Source of the DNA: DB1 sp049323655
Lineage (GTDB): Bacteria > Desulfobacterota > Desulfobulbia > Desulfobulbales > SURF-16
Length of the DNA stretch: 64,000 nucleotides
Assembly (NCBI GenBank): GCA_049323655.1
Contig: JBMONO010000020.1
Span: 1-64,000, forward strand
Reading direction: 5' to 3'
Under the pieces are notes generated by a model, which was given only the letters and a program-made list of their open reading frames with translations, had not been told where the DNA came from and searched no databases. Position numbers and translations under genes: made by a program. The stretch's first letter is position 1. Each line of letters starts with the position of its first letter. Shown in pieces: positions 25,795-34,210 of the stretch.

Positions 25795-26169
25795 TCAGGC
25801 GATGGCCTTGGCCCCGGTTTCGCCGGTGCGGACGCGGACGGCGTCGGCCATGGGCAGGACGAAGATCTTGCCGTCGCCGGGTTTGCCGGTTTGATTGGTG
25901 ATGATGATCGACCGCACCACGTCGTCAACGAGATCATCCTCGACCACCACCGTTATCATGCGCTTGGCGTAGAGTTTGCCCTTTTCACCAAGCAGGGCGG
26001 CGGCCTCTTCATAGCCCTGCTGGGCGCCTTCGAGGATGGCCGGGTTGACGAAGCCCTTGCCGCGGCCGTGGGCCTCGTGGGCAAAGAAGGCGTCGATGCC
26101 GGCATCGGTCAGGGCCTGTTTGGTCTGGTTCATCATGTTGATTCGCACAACGGCGATGACCTCCTTCAT
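25795..26169 (-). CDS. nifI2: PII-like nitrogenase regulator NifI2
   Basis: A 124-residue PII-family protein starting MKEVIAVVRINMMNQTKQAL and ending in the PII block GDGKIFVLPMADAVRVRTGE. NifI1 and NifI2 form a complex that binds and inhibits nitrogenase when 2-oxoglutarate is low, the ammonium switch-off known in methanogens. The T-loop region (HGRGKGFVNPAILEG) is longer than in GlnB. It overlaps nifI1 by 4 bp (ATGA), implying coupled translation in equal amounts. Confidence 0.93.
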   Translation of the reverse strand: MKEVIAVVRINMMNQTKQALTDAGIDAFFAHEAHGRGKGFVNPAILEGAQQGYEEAAALLGEKGKLYAKRMITVVVEDDLVDDVVRSIIITNQTGKPGDGKIFVLPMADAVRVRTGETGAKAIA

Positions 26170-26522
26170 GCCGCAACCTCCGAGGGTGGATTGCCGTTTT
26201 CCCTGATGCCGGAACTGATGGTCCAGGATTCCTCAACGGCGGAGATGAAAATCTTGCCGTCGCCGAAGGCCCCCTTTTCGCCGGAGCGGGCGGTGCGCAT
26301 GATGGTGTCGATGACGAATTCCTTTTCCTCCGGCTTGACCACGCTCATCAGCATCATCTTGGGGATTTCGTCATAGGTGACCTCGCCGATCTTGATGCCG
26401 CGCTGCTTGCCGCGGCCGGCGACGGCAAATTTGGTGACGGCCGGAAAGCCGGCGTCCATCAGGGCGGCAAGGATCTTGTCCGCTTTTTCTGGTCGTACAA
26501 TTGCTCTGATCATCGTCAACAT
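26166..26522 (-). CDS. nifI1: PII-like nitrogenase regulator NifI1
   Basis: A 118-residue PII-family protein (MLTMIRAIVRPEKADKILAA) with T-loop GRGKQRGIKIGEVTYDEIPK and the C-terminal block GDGKIFISAVEES. It works with NifI2 in post-translational switch-off of NifDK. The start at 26522 follows GGAGA at 8 bases. Lying between nifH and nifD is the diagnostic position for NifI genes. Confidence 0.93.
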   Translation of the reverse strand: MLTMIRAIVRPEKADKILAALMDAGFPAVTKFAVAGRGKQRGIKIGEVTYDEIPKMMLMSVVKPEEKEFVIDTIMRTARSGEKGAFGDGKIFISAVEESWTISSGIRENGNPPSEVAA

Positions 26523-26548
26523 AGTGATTTCTCCAGTAGGGGTATACA

Positions 26549-26595
26549 TTTCAGCGTTTCAGCGGTTGCGCGCTGCAACGTGTGAACGTTTGATC
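26549..26595. repeat. nif intergenic palindromic repeat, copy D
   Basis: Between nifH and nifI1. TTTCAGCGTTTCAGCG at 26549-26564, then GCGCGCTGCAACG, then GAACGTTTGATC at 26584-26595. Shares AGCGTTTCA and the CGTTTGATC modules with copies A and B. Confidence 0.6.
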
Positions 26596-26603
26596 AATCT
26601 TTT

Positions 26604-27434
26604 TTACGCCGCTTCCATCAGGCCGTAGCTCATCAGCAGCTGTTCCAGCTCCTCGATCTCCAGCGGTTTAGGGACAACGAACATCTTGTTTTCGTCAATG
26701 GCCCTGGCCAGACCGCGGTAATGGTCGGCCTGCGGCACGGTGGGGTTCCATTCGATAACCGTCTTGCGGTTGATCTCCGCCCGCTGGACGTCATTGTCGC
26801 GCGGGACAAAGTAGATCATCTGGGTGCCGAGTTTTTTGGCGAATTCCTCGATCATTTCCCGTTCGTTGTCGACGTTGCGGGAGTTGCAGATCAGTCCGCC
26901 CAATCGGACATTGCCGGATTTGGCGAATTTGACGATACCCTTGCTGATGTTGTTGGCGGCGTACATGGCCATCATCTCGCCGGAGCAGACGATGTAGATC
27001 TCCTCGGCCTTGCCGTCGCGGATCGGCATGGCAAAGCCGCCGCAGACCACGTCGCCCAATACGTCGTAGAAGGCATAGTCGAGCCCTTCGCTTTCCTCGT
27101 AGGCGCCCAGCGATTCGAGCATGTTGATGGAGGTGATGATGCCGCGGCCGGCGCAGCCGACCCCCGGCTCCGGGCCGCCTGATTCAACGCAGAGGGTGCC
27201 GCCGTAGCCGATTTTGCGGATATCGTCGAGTTCGACGTCCTCGCCTTCCTCGCGCAGGGTGTCGAGCACCGATTTCTGGGCGAGGCCGCCGAGCAGCAGA
27301 CGGGTCGAGTCCGCCTTGGGGTCGCAACCCACCACCATGACCTTTCGTCCCATTTCCACCAATCCTGCCACGGTGTTCTGGGTGGTGGTCGATTTGCCGA
27401 TGCCGCCTTTGCCGTAAATTGCTACCTTTCTCAT
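26604..27434 (-). CDS. nifH: Nitrogenase iron protein NifH
   Basis: NifH of 276 residues, the ATP-dependent reductase of NifDK that is also needed for P-cluster and FeMo-co maturation. The P-loop is GKGGIGKS. The 4Fe-4S ligands are Cys94 (GVGCAGRG) and Cys131 (VVCGGFAMPIR), with Arg97, the ADP-ribosylation site in other bacteria. No draT/draG genes are in the window; the NifI pair may do that job. First gene of the operon, with a sigma-54 promoter 130 bp upstream. Confidence 0.98.
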   Translation of the reverse strand: MRKVAIYGKGGIGKSTTTQNTVAGLVEMGRKVMVVGCDPKADSTRLLLGGLAQKSVLDTLREEGEDVELDDIRKIGYGGTLCVESGGPEPGVGCAGRGIITSINMLESLGAYEESEGLDYAFYDVLGDVVCGGFAMPIRDGKAEEIYIVCSGEMMAMYAANNISKGIVKFAKSGNVRLGGLICNSRNVDNEREMIEEFAKKLGTQMIYFVPRDNDVQRAEINRKTVIEWNPTVPQADHYRGLARAIDENKMFVVPKPLEIEELEQLLMSYGLMEAA

Positions 27435-27566
27435 GATCGTCTCTCCTTCGGGGTGTATGCGAAAATCCTTTGGTTGTTGTCGTGCACTGTGTCCGGATTT
27501 TCATGGTTGCCTGGCAAGCGCACCAGCGCGATGGCTGATGGCGCTGTCTTTTGCTTTCCCCATATG

Positions 27567-27581
27567 GCAAGCGACGTGCCA
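27567..27581 (-). promoter_or_regulatory. Sigma-54 promoter of nifH operon
   Basis: TGGCACGTCGCTTGC on the minus strand matches the sigma-54 consensus perfectly. The predicted leader is about 120 nt. The rest of the 540-bp nifH-nifA gap (27435-27974) holds the NifA site, an A/T-rich stretch and the nifA leader, but no gene that I can support. Confidence 0.92.
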
Positions 27582-27680
27582 GAGGCTGGAAAAAATTTTT
27601 TTTATTGTTGTTTCAGATTGTTATGCCGAAATTACGGGGTTTTTCCTCTGCCGGCGCCTGCAACGATCAGGGGCGCCATC

Positions 27681-27696
27681 TGTCGCAAAGATGACA
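27681..27696 (-). promoter_or_regulatory. NifA upstream activator site for nifH
   Basis: TGTCGCAAAGATGACA fits TGT-N10-ACA and lies 100 bp behind the -24 element. It differs at only two of the ten interior bases from the site at nifE. Confidence 0.82.
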
Positions 27697-27974
27697 AAAA
27701 TGAACAGCGCCTACCTTTTTGTCGAAACGAAAAGGACGGGTGGAGGCGAGGGGTTGTATTACAGAAAAGTATTTTTTTTATTGTAAATATTTCGATGTTG
27801 TAATGATGCGGTAGGTAAGCAAGAGAGGTTGTCAGATTTTATTCTTTAATTTCGATGCGTTACTTTCGGTGACAACGAATTGTGTCGGTGGAATGTAAAT
27901 TGCAAACAACAAGAGTGAAAAGTGTGTCAACCAGTTCGCAAGCTGCCGGGCCAGGCGCCCGTTACGGAGAAACC

Positions 27975-29570
27975 ATGTCAGACCCGCATCCTGTCGCCGG
28001 CCCAGGTGCCGGCAATATCCTCGCCCTCGAATTGCAGGCCCTTGCCGAAATCTGCCAGCTGATCGGTTCGGCCGTTCACCTGGATACCACCCTGGGCAAG
28101 ATCCTCCGCATTCTTCATGATGTCCTGCGCATGGAGCGTGCGACCCTGATGCTGCTCGACAGCAGCGGCACCCGGCTCGTCATCCGTGCCTCCTACGGTC
28201 TGACCGTGGAGGAGGAGCAGCGCGGCGTTTACGGCCTGGGCGAAGGGGTGAGCGGTCAGATTTTTCGGACCGCCTCACCTTTTGTCGTGCCGGATATCAA
28301 AAGCGAACCGCTCTTTCTCAACCGCACCGGCTCACGCTCCGCCATCAGCAAGGAGAAGATTTCCTTTCTCGGGGTGCCGGTCATCCTGGCCGGGGATACG
28401 GTCGGGGTGCTCAGTGTCGACCGGCTGTTCGGCGTCGATGTCTCCTTTGAGGAGGACATCCGTTTTCTCACCATGGTCGCCACCCTGATCGGCCAGTTTC
28501 TCAGTCTGCACCGGGCGATTGTCCGCAAGGAGGCGGTGCTGGTGGAAGAGAACAGGAGTCTCAAGGCAGAGCTGCACGGGCGCTTCAACCGGCATTACAT
28601 CATCGGCCAGAGCAAGCCCATGCAGGAGCTGTTCTGGAGTATCGAAAAGGTGGCGCCGAGCCGGGCCACCGTTCTGCTGCTCGGCGAGTCGGGCACCGGC
28701 AAGGAACTGGTCGCCCGGGCCATCCATCAGGCCAGTCCGCGCAAGGAGAAGGCCTTTATCAAGGTGAACTGCGCGGCCCTGCCGGAGAATCTGCTGGAAA
28801 GCGAACTGCTCGGCCATGAAAAGGGGGCGTTCACCGGCGCAATCAGCGCCAGGCCCGGCCGTTTCGAGCTGGCCGACGGTGGCACTCTCTTTCTCGACGA
28901 GATCGGCGAGTTGCCTCTGCCCCTGCAGGCCAAGCTCCTGCGGGTGCTGCAGGAGCGGCAGTTCGAGCGGCTCGGCGGCACCCGCACCCTGATGGTGGAC
29001 GTGCGCCTTGTCGCCGCTACCAATGTCCATCTCGAGGAGGCGGTGGCGGCCGGCGCCTTCCGCAACGACCTCTACTACCGCCTCAACGTTGTCCCTCTCA
29101 CCCTGCCGCCCCTGCGCGAGCGTCGGGAGGATATTCCTCTGCTCGTCGATCATTTTCTCCGGTCGAGCAACCGACACAATGAAAAGAAGGTCAAGCTGAC
29201 CAGGGAATTTCTCGATTTTCTGACCGACTACGACTGGCCGGGCAATGTCCGGGAGTTGCAGAATTTGATGGAGCGCCTGGTGATTTTAAATGACAGCGGC
29301 TGGCTGCAGATCGCCGATCTGCCGGATCATCTGTTTGCGCCGGGCGGCGGCATCCGCAAAGAGGAGGTCCGGCCAGCGCCGGTTGGGGCGGCAACTGCCC
29401 CCCGATCCGTTGGACGGGCCTTAAAGGATATGGAGCGGGCCGAAATCGAGGCGGCGCTCAAACGCCATGGCTGGGTACAGGCCCGGGCCGCCCGTGAGCT
29501 GGGCCTGACCCAGCGGCAGATCGGCTACCGGATGAAGAAGCTCGGCCTCGAACGGCCGGAACAGTGGTAG
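27975..29570 (+). CDS. nifA: Sigma-54-dependent nif activator NifA
   Basis: A 531-residue activator: GAF domain (about 25-190), AAA+ domain with Walker A GESGTGKE near residue 236 and the sigma-54 contact motif GAFTGA near 283, then a Fis-type helix-turn-helix (ARAARELGLTQRQIGYRMKK). The cysteine motif between AAA+ and DNA-binding domains found in oxygen-sensitive NifA of rhizobia is missing. No nifL is present, so sensing would be through the GAF domain or partners. The ATG at 27975 follows ACGGAG. It diverges from nifH, and near-identical NifA sites sit upstream of nifH and nifE. Confidence 0.93.
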   Translation: MSDPHPVAGPGAGNILALELQALAEICQLIGSAVHLDTTLGKILRILHDVLRMERATLMLLDSSGTRLVIRASYGLTVEEEQRGVYGLGEGVSGQIFRTASPFVVPDIKSEPLFLNRTGSRSAISKEKISFLGVPVILAGDTVGVLSVDRLFGVDVSFEEDIRFLTMVATLIGQFLSLHRAIVRKEAVLVEENRSLKAELHGRFNRHYIIGQSKPMQELFWSIEKVAPSRATVLLLGESGTGKELVARAIHQASPRKEKAFIKVNCAALPENLLESELLGHEKGAFTGAISARPGRFELADGGTLFLDEIGELPLPLQAKLLRVLQERQFERLGGTRTLMVDVRLVAATNVHLEEAVAAGAFRNDLYYRLNVVPLTLPPLRERREDIPLLVDHFLRSSNRHNEKKVKLTREFLDFLTDYDWPGNVRELQNLMERLVILNDSGWLQIADLPDHLFAPGGGIRKEEVRPAPVGAATAPRSVGRALKDMERAEIEAALKRHGWVQARAARELGLTQRQIGYRMKKLGLERPEQW

Positions 29571-29603
29571 TGAATCGAACGCGCCGTCCGGTTGTCGATC
29601 CTG

Positions 29604-30710
29604 CTACATGGCGACAAGGCTTCGTAATTCGTCGTCGTCAAGGGGCCGCTTCCTGCTGTTTGCCTGCTGGCGGACCAGGGTGGTGAGTCGCTCCATCTCC
29701 TTTTCCTCCAGGGTGATACCGAGGCCGCGCAGGCGGTCGCTCACCGCCCTTTTCCCGGCCTTGCCGCCGAGCAGCAGCCGGCGGCATCCCCCAACCCGGA
29801 TCGGATCGTAGGGCTCGTAGGTGGCCGGATTGCGCACCAGGCCCTGCAGGTGCAGGCCGGTTTCGCAGGTGAAGATTGCCTCGCCCACCACCGGATGGCA
29901 GTCGGCAATGGTCCGGTTGGCCGTTTTTGCCACGATCCGGCACAGGCTGCGCAGGTAGTGGGTCTGGTATGATCGGCTGTGGCGGCCCAGGGCCAGATAG
30001 CCGACGATCTCCTCCAGCCGGCTGTTGCCGGCCCGTTCCCCCAGTCCCAGCACGGTGGCGTCGGCCCACTGGGCGCCGGCCTCCAGAGCGGCAATGGCGT
30101 TGGCCGTGGCCATGCCGAAGTCGTTGTGGGTGTGGACGCCTATTTCCAGTGAAGAACATCGGGCGGTTTCCCGCACCAGGGCGGAGATCATGGCCGGGCT
30201 GGCAATGCCCACCGTGTCGGCCAGGCGCAGGCGATGGGCGCCGGCCTCGGCCGCGGTGCGGGCCAGCTGGATGAGAAAGGGCAGTTCCGCCCGGGTGGCG
30301 TCCTCCAAACCCACCGAAACAGTGCCGATGCCACCGCGAATTGCCTGCTCGATTGCCTGGCGCAGCTTTTCTTCGACCCACTGCCGGTCGCGGCCCAGCC
30401 GGTCGCGGATGTGCAGATCCGAGGCCGGGATGGAGAGCGAGAGGACATCCGGACCAAGCCGGACCGCGTGGTCAATGTCCTCGGGTCGGCAGCGGCACCA
30501 GAGGGCGAGCCGGCTTGAGCGGATCGAGCCTCGGCAGCGCCGCATGAGTTCGTTCAAATCCCGGTCGCGCGGTGTGGCAATGCCGAGTTCGATCTCCTCG
30601 ATGCCCAGCCGATCAAGCAGTCGGGCGATGGCCACCTTGGCGGCCGGAGAGAAGGCGACCCCCGGGGTCTGCGCCCCTTCGCGCAGGGTGCTGTCAATGA
30701 TTCCCTTCAT
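29604..30710 (-). CDS. nifV: Homocitrate synthase NifV
   Basis: A 368-residue DRE-TIM enzyme that condenses acetyl-CoA and 2-oxoglutarate to homocitrate, the organic ligand of FeMo-co. Seen are the N-terminal DSTLREGAQTPGVAFS and the metal-binding HTHNDFGMATAN, then GLGERAGN. The short length and the absence of a regulatory domain suit NifV rather than LeuA or lysine-pathway homocitrate synthase. The ATG at 30710 follows AAAGGAAATTGCCACC. It is the last of four same-strand genes; the three before it have no established nif role. Confidence 0.88.
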   Translation of the reverse strand: MKGIIDSTLREGAQTPGVAFSPAAKVAIARLLDRLGIEEIELGIATPRDRDLNELMRRCRGSIRSSRLALWCRCRPEDIDHAVRLGPDVLSLSIPASDLHIRDRLGRDRQWVEEKLRQAIEQAIRGGIGTVSVGLEDATRAELPFLIQLARTAAEAGAHRLRLADTVGIASPAMISALVRETARCSSLEIGVHTHNDFGMATANAIAALEAGAQWADATVLGLGERAGNSRLEEIVGYLALGRHSRSYQTHYLRSLCRIVAKTANRTIADCHPVVGEAIFTCETGLHLQGLVRNPATYEPYDPIRVGGCRRLLLGGKAGKRAVSDRLRGLGITLEEKEMERLTTLVRQQANSRKRPLDDDELRSLVAM

Positions 30711-30724
30711 GGTGGCAATTTCCT

Positions 30725-31135
30725 TTACCAAAGGAGGTCAACGACAATGGCGATGAACGAGGTGACGAAGATGAAGAGGTAGTTCAGGTTTTCCCGCGAT
30801 TTCTGCAGGGAATCGAGGAGATAGCAGAGGGCCAGGCGGTCGGCCTCGGCCAGGGAGGCTCCTTGGCGCACCTTGGTGAGCAGGTCGAAATCGTTGATCG
30901 TTCTCCGTCGTTTTCTGGCGATGGTGTAACGAAAGGAGAAAAAGAGGATGTAGCCGACGACGCCGGCGTACCAGGTGGCGCGGAAGAGCTCCGGCCGGAA
31001 ATCCTGGACCGCCATCAAGACCCGGAAGGAGAGGGCGGAGAGGAGGCCGATGATGAAAAAGAGATTGATCACCCCGGCCGGCAGGGTGTGGGGCGCATGG
31101 GGGGCCGTCGCCGTGGCGATCTGTCCGGATTTCAT
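30725..31135 (-). CDS. Small membrane protein, unknown function
   Basis: A 136-residue protein with hydrophobic segments near residues 23-40, 55-70 and the C terminus (LFIFVTSFIAIVVDLLW), and a basic loop ARKRRRT. The ATG at 31135 follows GAGGAGT, which lies inside the end of the preceding gene, so the two are probably co-translated. I do not recognise the family. Confidence 0.65.
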   Translation of the reverse strand: MKSGQIATATAPHAPHTLPAGVINLFFIIGLLSALSFRVLMAVQDFRPELFRATWYAGVVGYILFFSFRYTIARKRRRTINDFDLLTKVRQGASLAEADRLALCYLLDSLQKSRENLNYLFIFVTSFIAIVVDLLW

Positions 31136-31136
31136 C

Positions 31137-32444
31137 TCATGACTCCTCGATCTGGCGACGGAACCAGGCAAGCTGCCGGTCCCGGATCTGTTTCATGTTA
31201 AGAAAATAGATGTCCTGCGGGAAGAGCAGTTCGGCCACCCCGGTGTCGAAAATGCGCTTGACCTCGTATTCGTCATGGGACACATCCCGCTGATAGATGT
31301 AGTTGAGGTAGCTCTCGTAGGTGTGAACGATAAATTCCACCCGCATGCCGCCCAGCCGGGCAAAGAACTTGAACATGGCGGTGGCGGCCGAGCTGCCGAT
31401 GTTGCGGCCTGCCCGCCGCACCCCGGTCAGCGAGTCCGAAATATCCTCCAGGGACATGAAGGAATTGGCGGCAATGGCGCTGCTGGTCAGGTGCTTCTGG
31501 AAGATTTTGATGTCCTGGGGGGTGGCCAGCACCCCCATCAGTCCCAGCTCGTCATCGACCGCCACTGCCGGATTTTCCTCGCCCTTGCGCAAAAGCTTCA
31601 GCACCTTCGCCTCCGGCGGTTTCTTGCGGATGGAGACATAGATCGGGATCTCGCGGCCGTCGGCGGTGAAGCGTCGTCGCTTGATCAGGGTCAGCTTCTG
31701 GCCCGGTGCGAGGGTCACCTGTTCCGCCTCCTCGCGGGAGATGACCCGGAGGTCCCGGCAGGTGAAGTTCTGCGGTTCATGACTGCTCAGCAGATAGACG
31801 ATTTCCAGCTCGCCGATTCTGTTTTTCGTGCTCCAGACATAGTCATTGAGAAAATCGAGAAAGCGGGCGAACTTGTTTTCAATACCCGTTTCCCGTTCCC
31901 TCTGGTCGATGGAGCCGGCCAGGTGCATGAGAATGAGTTTGCGTTTGGCCTCGAAGCGCGCTTTCTGGTGGTAGCGATCGTCAAAGACGATAAGGAGCAG
32001 CTCCGCGGGACTGCTGGTGGCGTCGATCTCGTTGGTCATCTCGATATGGGCGCTGTAGTTGGCCAGGACCTTGCTCCGCAGGTAGCGAATGACGCCGTCG
32101 GCGGTGCGTGAGTAGTTGTTGACCCGGGTGATGATCTCCCGCTCGGTGCCTTCGATGCCGAACATGTTGCCAAGCAGCATGTAGGCCCGTTTTTCGATGA
32201 TCTCACGCCGGGCTCGGTCGCGCAGCAGCTTGCTGATCTCGGCAAAGGAGCGGACGTCGAGAAATTCGAAGATCTGATTGCGGATGATGCGGTATTTGGT
32301 TGCCAGTTCTCCCCGGCCGAGCCGGGTCGCCATGGCGCGTGCCTGTCGACTGAAGGTCCGGTCCGGCAGGATGCTGGCCTCGGTGGCAAAGGGACCCTGC
32401 TGGTTGAGGAGGAGAAACATGTTGTCCTGGTGGCTGCGCGTCAT
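31137..32444 (-). CDS. Conserved-looking 435-residue protein, unknown function
   Basis: A soluble protein rich in Arg/Lys with no signal peptide. Notable stretches are REIITRVNNYSRTADGVIRY, IKRRRFTADGREIPIYVSI and FKFFARLGGMRVEFIVHTYE. No motif that I can name is present. It lies between a class I amidotransferase and a membrane protein in the operon that ends with nifV. The coding potential is clear; the function is not. Confidence 0.7.
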   Translation of the reverse strand: MTRSHQDNMFLLLNQQGPFATEASILPDRTFSRQARAMATRLGRGELATKYRIIRNQIFEFLDVRSFAEISKLLRDRARREIIEKRAYMLLGNMFGIEGTEREIITRVNNYSRTADGVIRYLRSKVLANYSAHIEMTNEIDATSSPAELLLIVFDDRYHQKARFEAKRKLILMHLAGSIDQRERETGIENKFARFLDFLNDYVWSTKNRIGELEIVYLLSSHEPQNFTCRDLRVISREEAEQVTLAPGQKLTLIKRRRFTADGREIPIYVSIRKKPPEAKVLKLLRKGEENPAVAVDDELGLMGVLATPQDIKIFQKHLTSSAIAANSFMSLEDISDSLTGVRRAGRNIGSSAATAMFKFFARLGGMRVEFIVHTYESYLNYIYQRDVSHDEYEVKRIFDTGVAELLFPQDIYFLNMKQIRDRQLAWFRRQIEES

Positions 32445-32484
32445 GAAAGGGCCTCACCATCGTCTGGATCGGGGGGGGGGAAAG

Positions 32485-33225
32485 TCAGGTCAATCGAGCC
32501 TTGTTGCGGATGATGGTAATAAAATTTTCAAAAAATTGCTCGAACTGTCGCGCCATTTCATGGTGGCGGCTGGTCGCCTCGGCCAGGATGAGGCGGGGGT
32601 TGATGTTCTTGTCCGGCAGCGACTGCAGCCAGTCCGCGTCTTCCCGCAGCCAGTCGGTCACGTCGGCCGGGTGGGCGGCATGGTTGTCGAACTGGACGCC
32701 GATGATGTGCGGCCGGTCCTCCAGGGTAAAGGCCTCCACCTGGCATTCCCTGGATGTCGCCAGGATGTGAAAATGGCGCGGCACCGGGGGCAGCACCGCC
32801 TGACCATGCCACTTGAACAGGGGGAAATGGCTGGCGATGCCGGCAAAGATCGGATGGCGACGACCGTTGCCGGTCAGGAGTCCTTCGGTGAAGCCGATGC
32901 TGTGGCAGAAATTGGGGCCGATCCGGGCGCCGAGGGCGTCGGCAAGGAGCTGATGGCCGAGACAGATGCCGAGGCACGGCTTGCCGGTGGCGAGCCAGTT
33001 GCGGATCGCCGCCTTTTCCTCGCGCAGAAAGGGGTACTGCGCTTCCTGATCGACATTGGGGCCGCCGCCCAGGATGATGAGCCCGTCGTAAAAGGTGAAA
33101 TCCGGGATGGGGTCCTGCCAGACCCGGACCAGCCTGGCCTCCACCCCACAGCGGGCAATGGCTGTTTGCAGGAATTTTCCCGGGCCTTCCCAGGAAACAT
33201 GCTGGAAGATGGCGAGTTTTGTCAT
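32485..33225 (-). CDS. Class I glutamine amidotransferase-like protein
   Basis: A 246-residue protein. The nucleophile elbow is GICLGHQ (Cys88), preceded by LIILGGGPNVD and followed by the KWHG segment. Where active members read GVQFHPE, this one reads GVQFDNHAAH, so the catalytic histidine is replaced by Asp180, with His182 nearby. It may be inactive or use a shifted histidine. Such stand-alone proteins are often annotated as GMP synthase-like. Its neighbours give no substrate. Confidence 0.75.
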   Translation of the reverse strand: MTKLAIFQHVSWEGPGKFLQTAIARCGVEARLVRVWQDPIPDFTFYDGLIILGGGPNVDQEAQYPFLREEKAAIRNWLATGKPCLGICLGHQLLADALGARIGPNFCHSIGFTEGLLTGNGRRHPIFAGIASHFPLFKWHGQAVLPPVPRHFHILATSRECQVEAFTLEDRPHIIGVQFDNHAAHPADVTDWLREDADWLQSLPDKNINPRLILAEATSRHHEMARQFEQFFENFITIIRNKARLT

Positions 33226-33252
33226 GGCGGTCGGATAGATCGGCTGGAAAAT

Positions 33253-33288
33253 GGCGCGCAGAACGGAGAGGGAGACCGCCTGCGCGCC
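33253..33288 (-). terminator. Terminator-like hairpin after the porin gene
   Basis: Perfect 9-bp stem GGCGCGCAG/CTGCGCGCC with an 18-base loop, followed on the minus strand by ATTTTCC. It lies between the porin stop and the amidotransferase start. Confidence 0.45.
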
Positions 33289-33313
33289 TGGTGGCGGCGC
33301 TGGGGGCGTCGGT

Positions 33314-34114
33314 TTAGAAAGACATGCTCAAGGTCACGCCGCCGTAAACGAAATCGCTGTCCTTGCCGTTGGCGCTGCCCGCCTCGATGACATCCTTGGC
33401 GTCGCTGGTCAGCGGGAAGGAGTAGGAAAGCATCGGGGTGACGGAGAAGTAGTCGGTCACCGGGAAAGTCATGGAGGCGGAGATCACGCCGTCGTGAAAG
33501 GCGCTGTAGGCGTCGGACGGATCATCCGGGTCGGCCATGGTGTCCTCGTCGTCGATGGCGTAGTAGCCGACTTTTGCCCCGAGATCGAGAGCAAGCTGTT
33601 CGGTGACGGCAAAGGAGTGGGAAACGCCGAGCGACAGATACCAGCCCGGCGCCGCGTCATAGTCCCGGTAAATGGTCAGCGAGGGAGACAGCAGGGTTTT
33701 CAGCGTCGCACTGGCATAGACCTCCTGGGTGTCCTGCACCCCGTCCACGGCATAGTAGATGTAACCGACGCCGTAATCGGCAAAGGAGCAGGAGTTGCCC
33801 CAGGAGAGGGTCATGTCCGTTTCGTTCCAGCTGCTCGATCCCTCGTCGACACCGCCGAGGAACTCATGCTCGTCGGTGTCGAGGTTGCCCCAGAGGTTAA
33901 AGCCGAAGCCTTTGTAGGCAACGGTCATGGAGGGCTGCAGGACGATGCTGTCCTTGCTGAACTCAAAACCGCGCCAGACGTATTTGGTGAGGGCCGCGAC
34001 ACTGAGATCGGCGGTGGGTTTCTCTTCTTCCGCCAGGGCGGCGGAGGCGAAAAGAGGGCTGACTGCCAGGCCGAGAAGGGCGATGCTGCCGAGGGTGCGG
34101 ATACTCTTTCTCAT
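33314..34114 (-). CDS. TorF-like putative outer-membrane porin
   Basis: A 266-residue outer-membrane protein with signal peptide (MRKSIRTLGSIALLGLAVSP...ALA). The start of the mature part, with LTKYVWRGFEFSKDSIVLQP, is the signature of the TorF/Gcw_chp porin family, and it ends VTLSMSF, a barrel end. The ATG at 34114 follows AAGGAG. Genes of this family are often next to amtB/glnK in Proteobacteria, as here, so passage of ammonium or small nitrogen compounds is a fair guess. Confidence 0.78.
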   Translation of the reverse strand: MRKSIRTLGSIALLGLAVSPLFASAALAEEEKPTADLSVAALTKYVWRGFEFSKDSIVLQPSMTVAYKGFGFNLWGNLDTDEHEFLGGVDEGSSSWNETDMTLSWGNSCSFADYGVGYIYYAVDGVQDTQEVYASATLKTLLSPSLTIYRDYDAAPGWYLSLGVSHSFAVTEQLALDLGAKVGYYAIDDEDTMADPDDPSDAYSAFHDGVISASMTFPVTDYFSVTPMLSYSFPLTSDAKDVIEAGSANGKDSDFVYGGVTLSMSF

Positions 34115-34147
34115 TTTCTTTCTCCTTGAAAGATGGATTGGTTGCGG

Positions 34148-34179
34148 AGCCCCGGCCCGTCGTTGGTAGGCCGGGGGCT
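34148..34179 (-). terminator. GC-rich hairpin between amtB and porin
   Basis: AGCCCCGGCCC (34148-34158) pairs with 34169-34179 with a slight offset and a 10-base loop. No T run follows, so partial attenuation of the porin message is more likely than full termination. Confidence 0.4.
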
Positions 34180-34210
34180 TCATGCGGCCCGGATGGGCGA
34201 CCGCTGCGTG

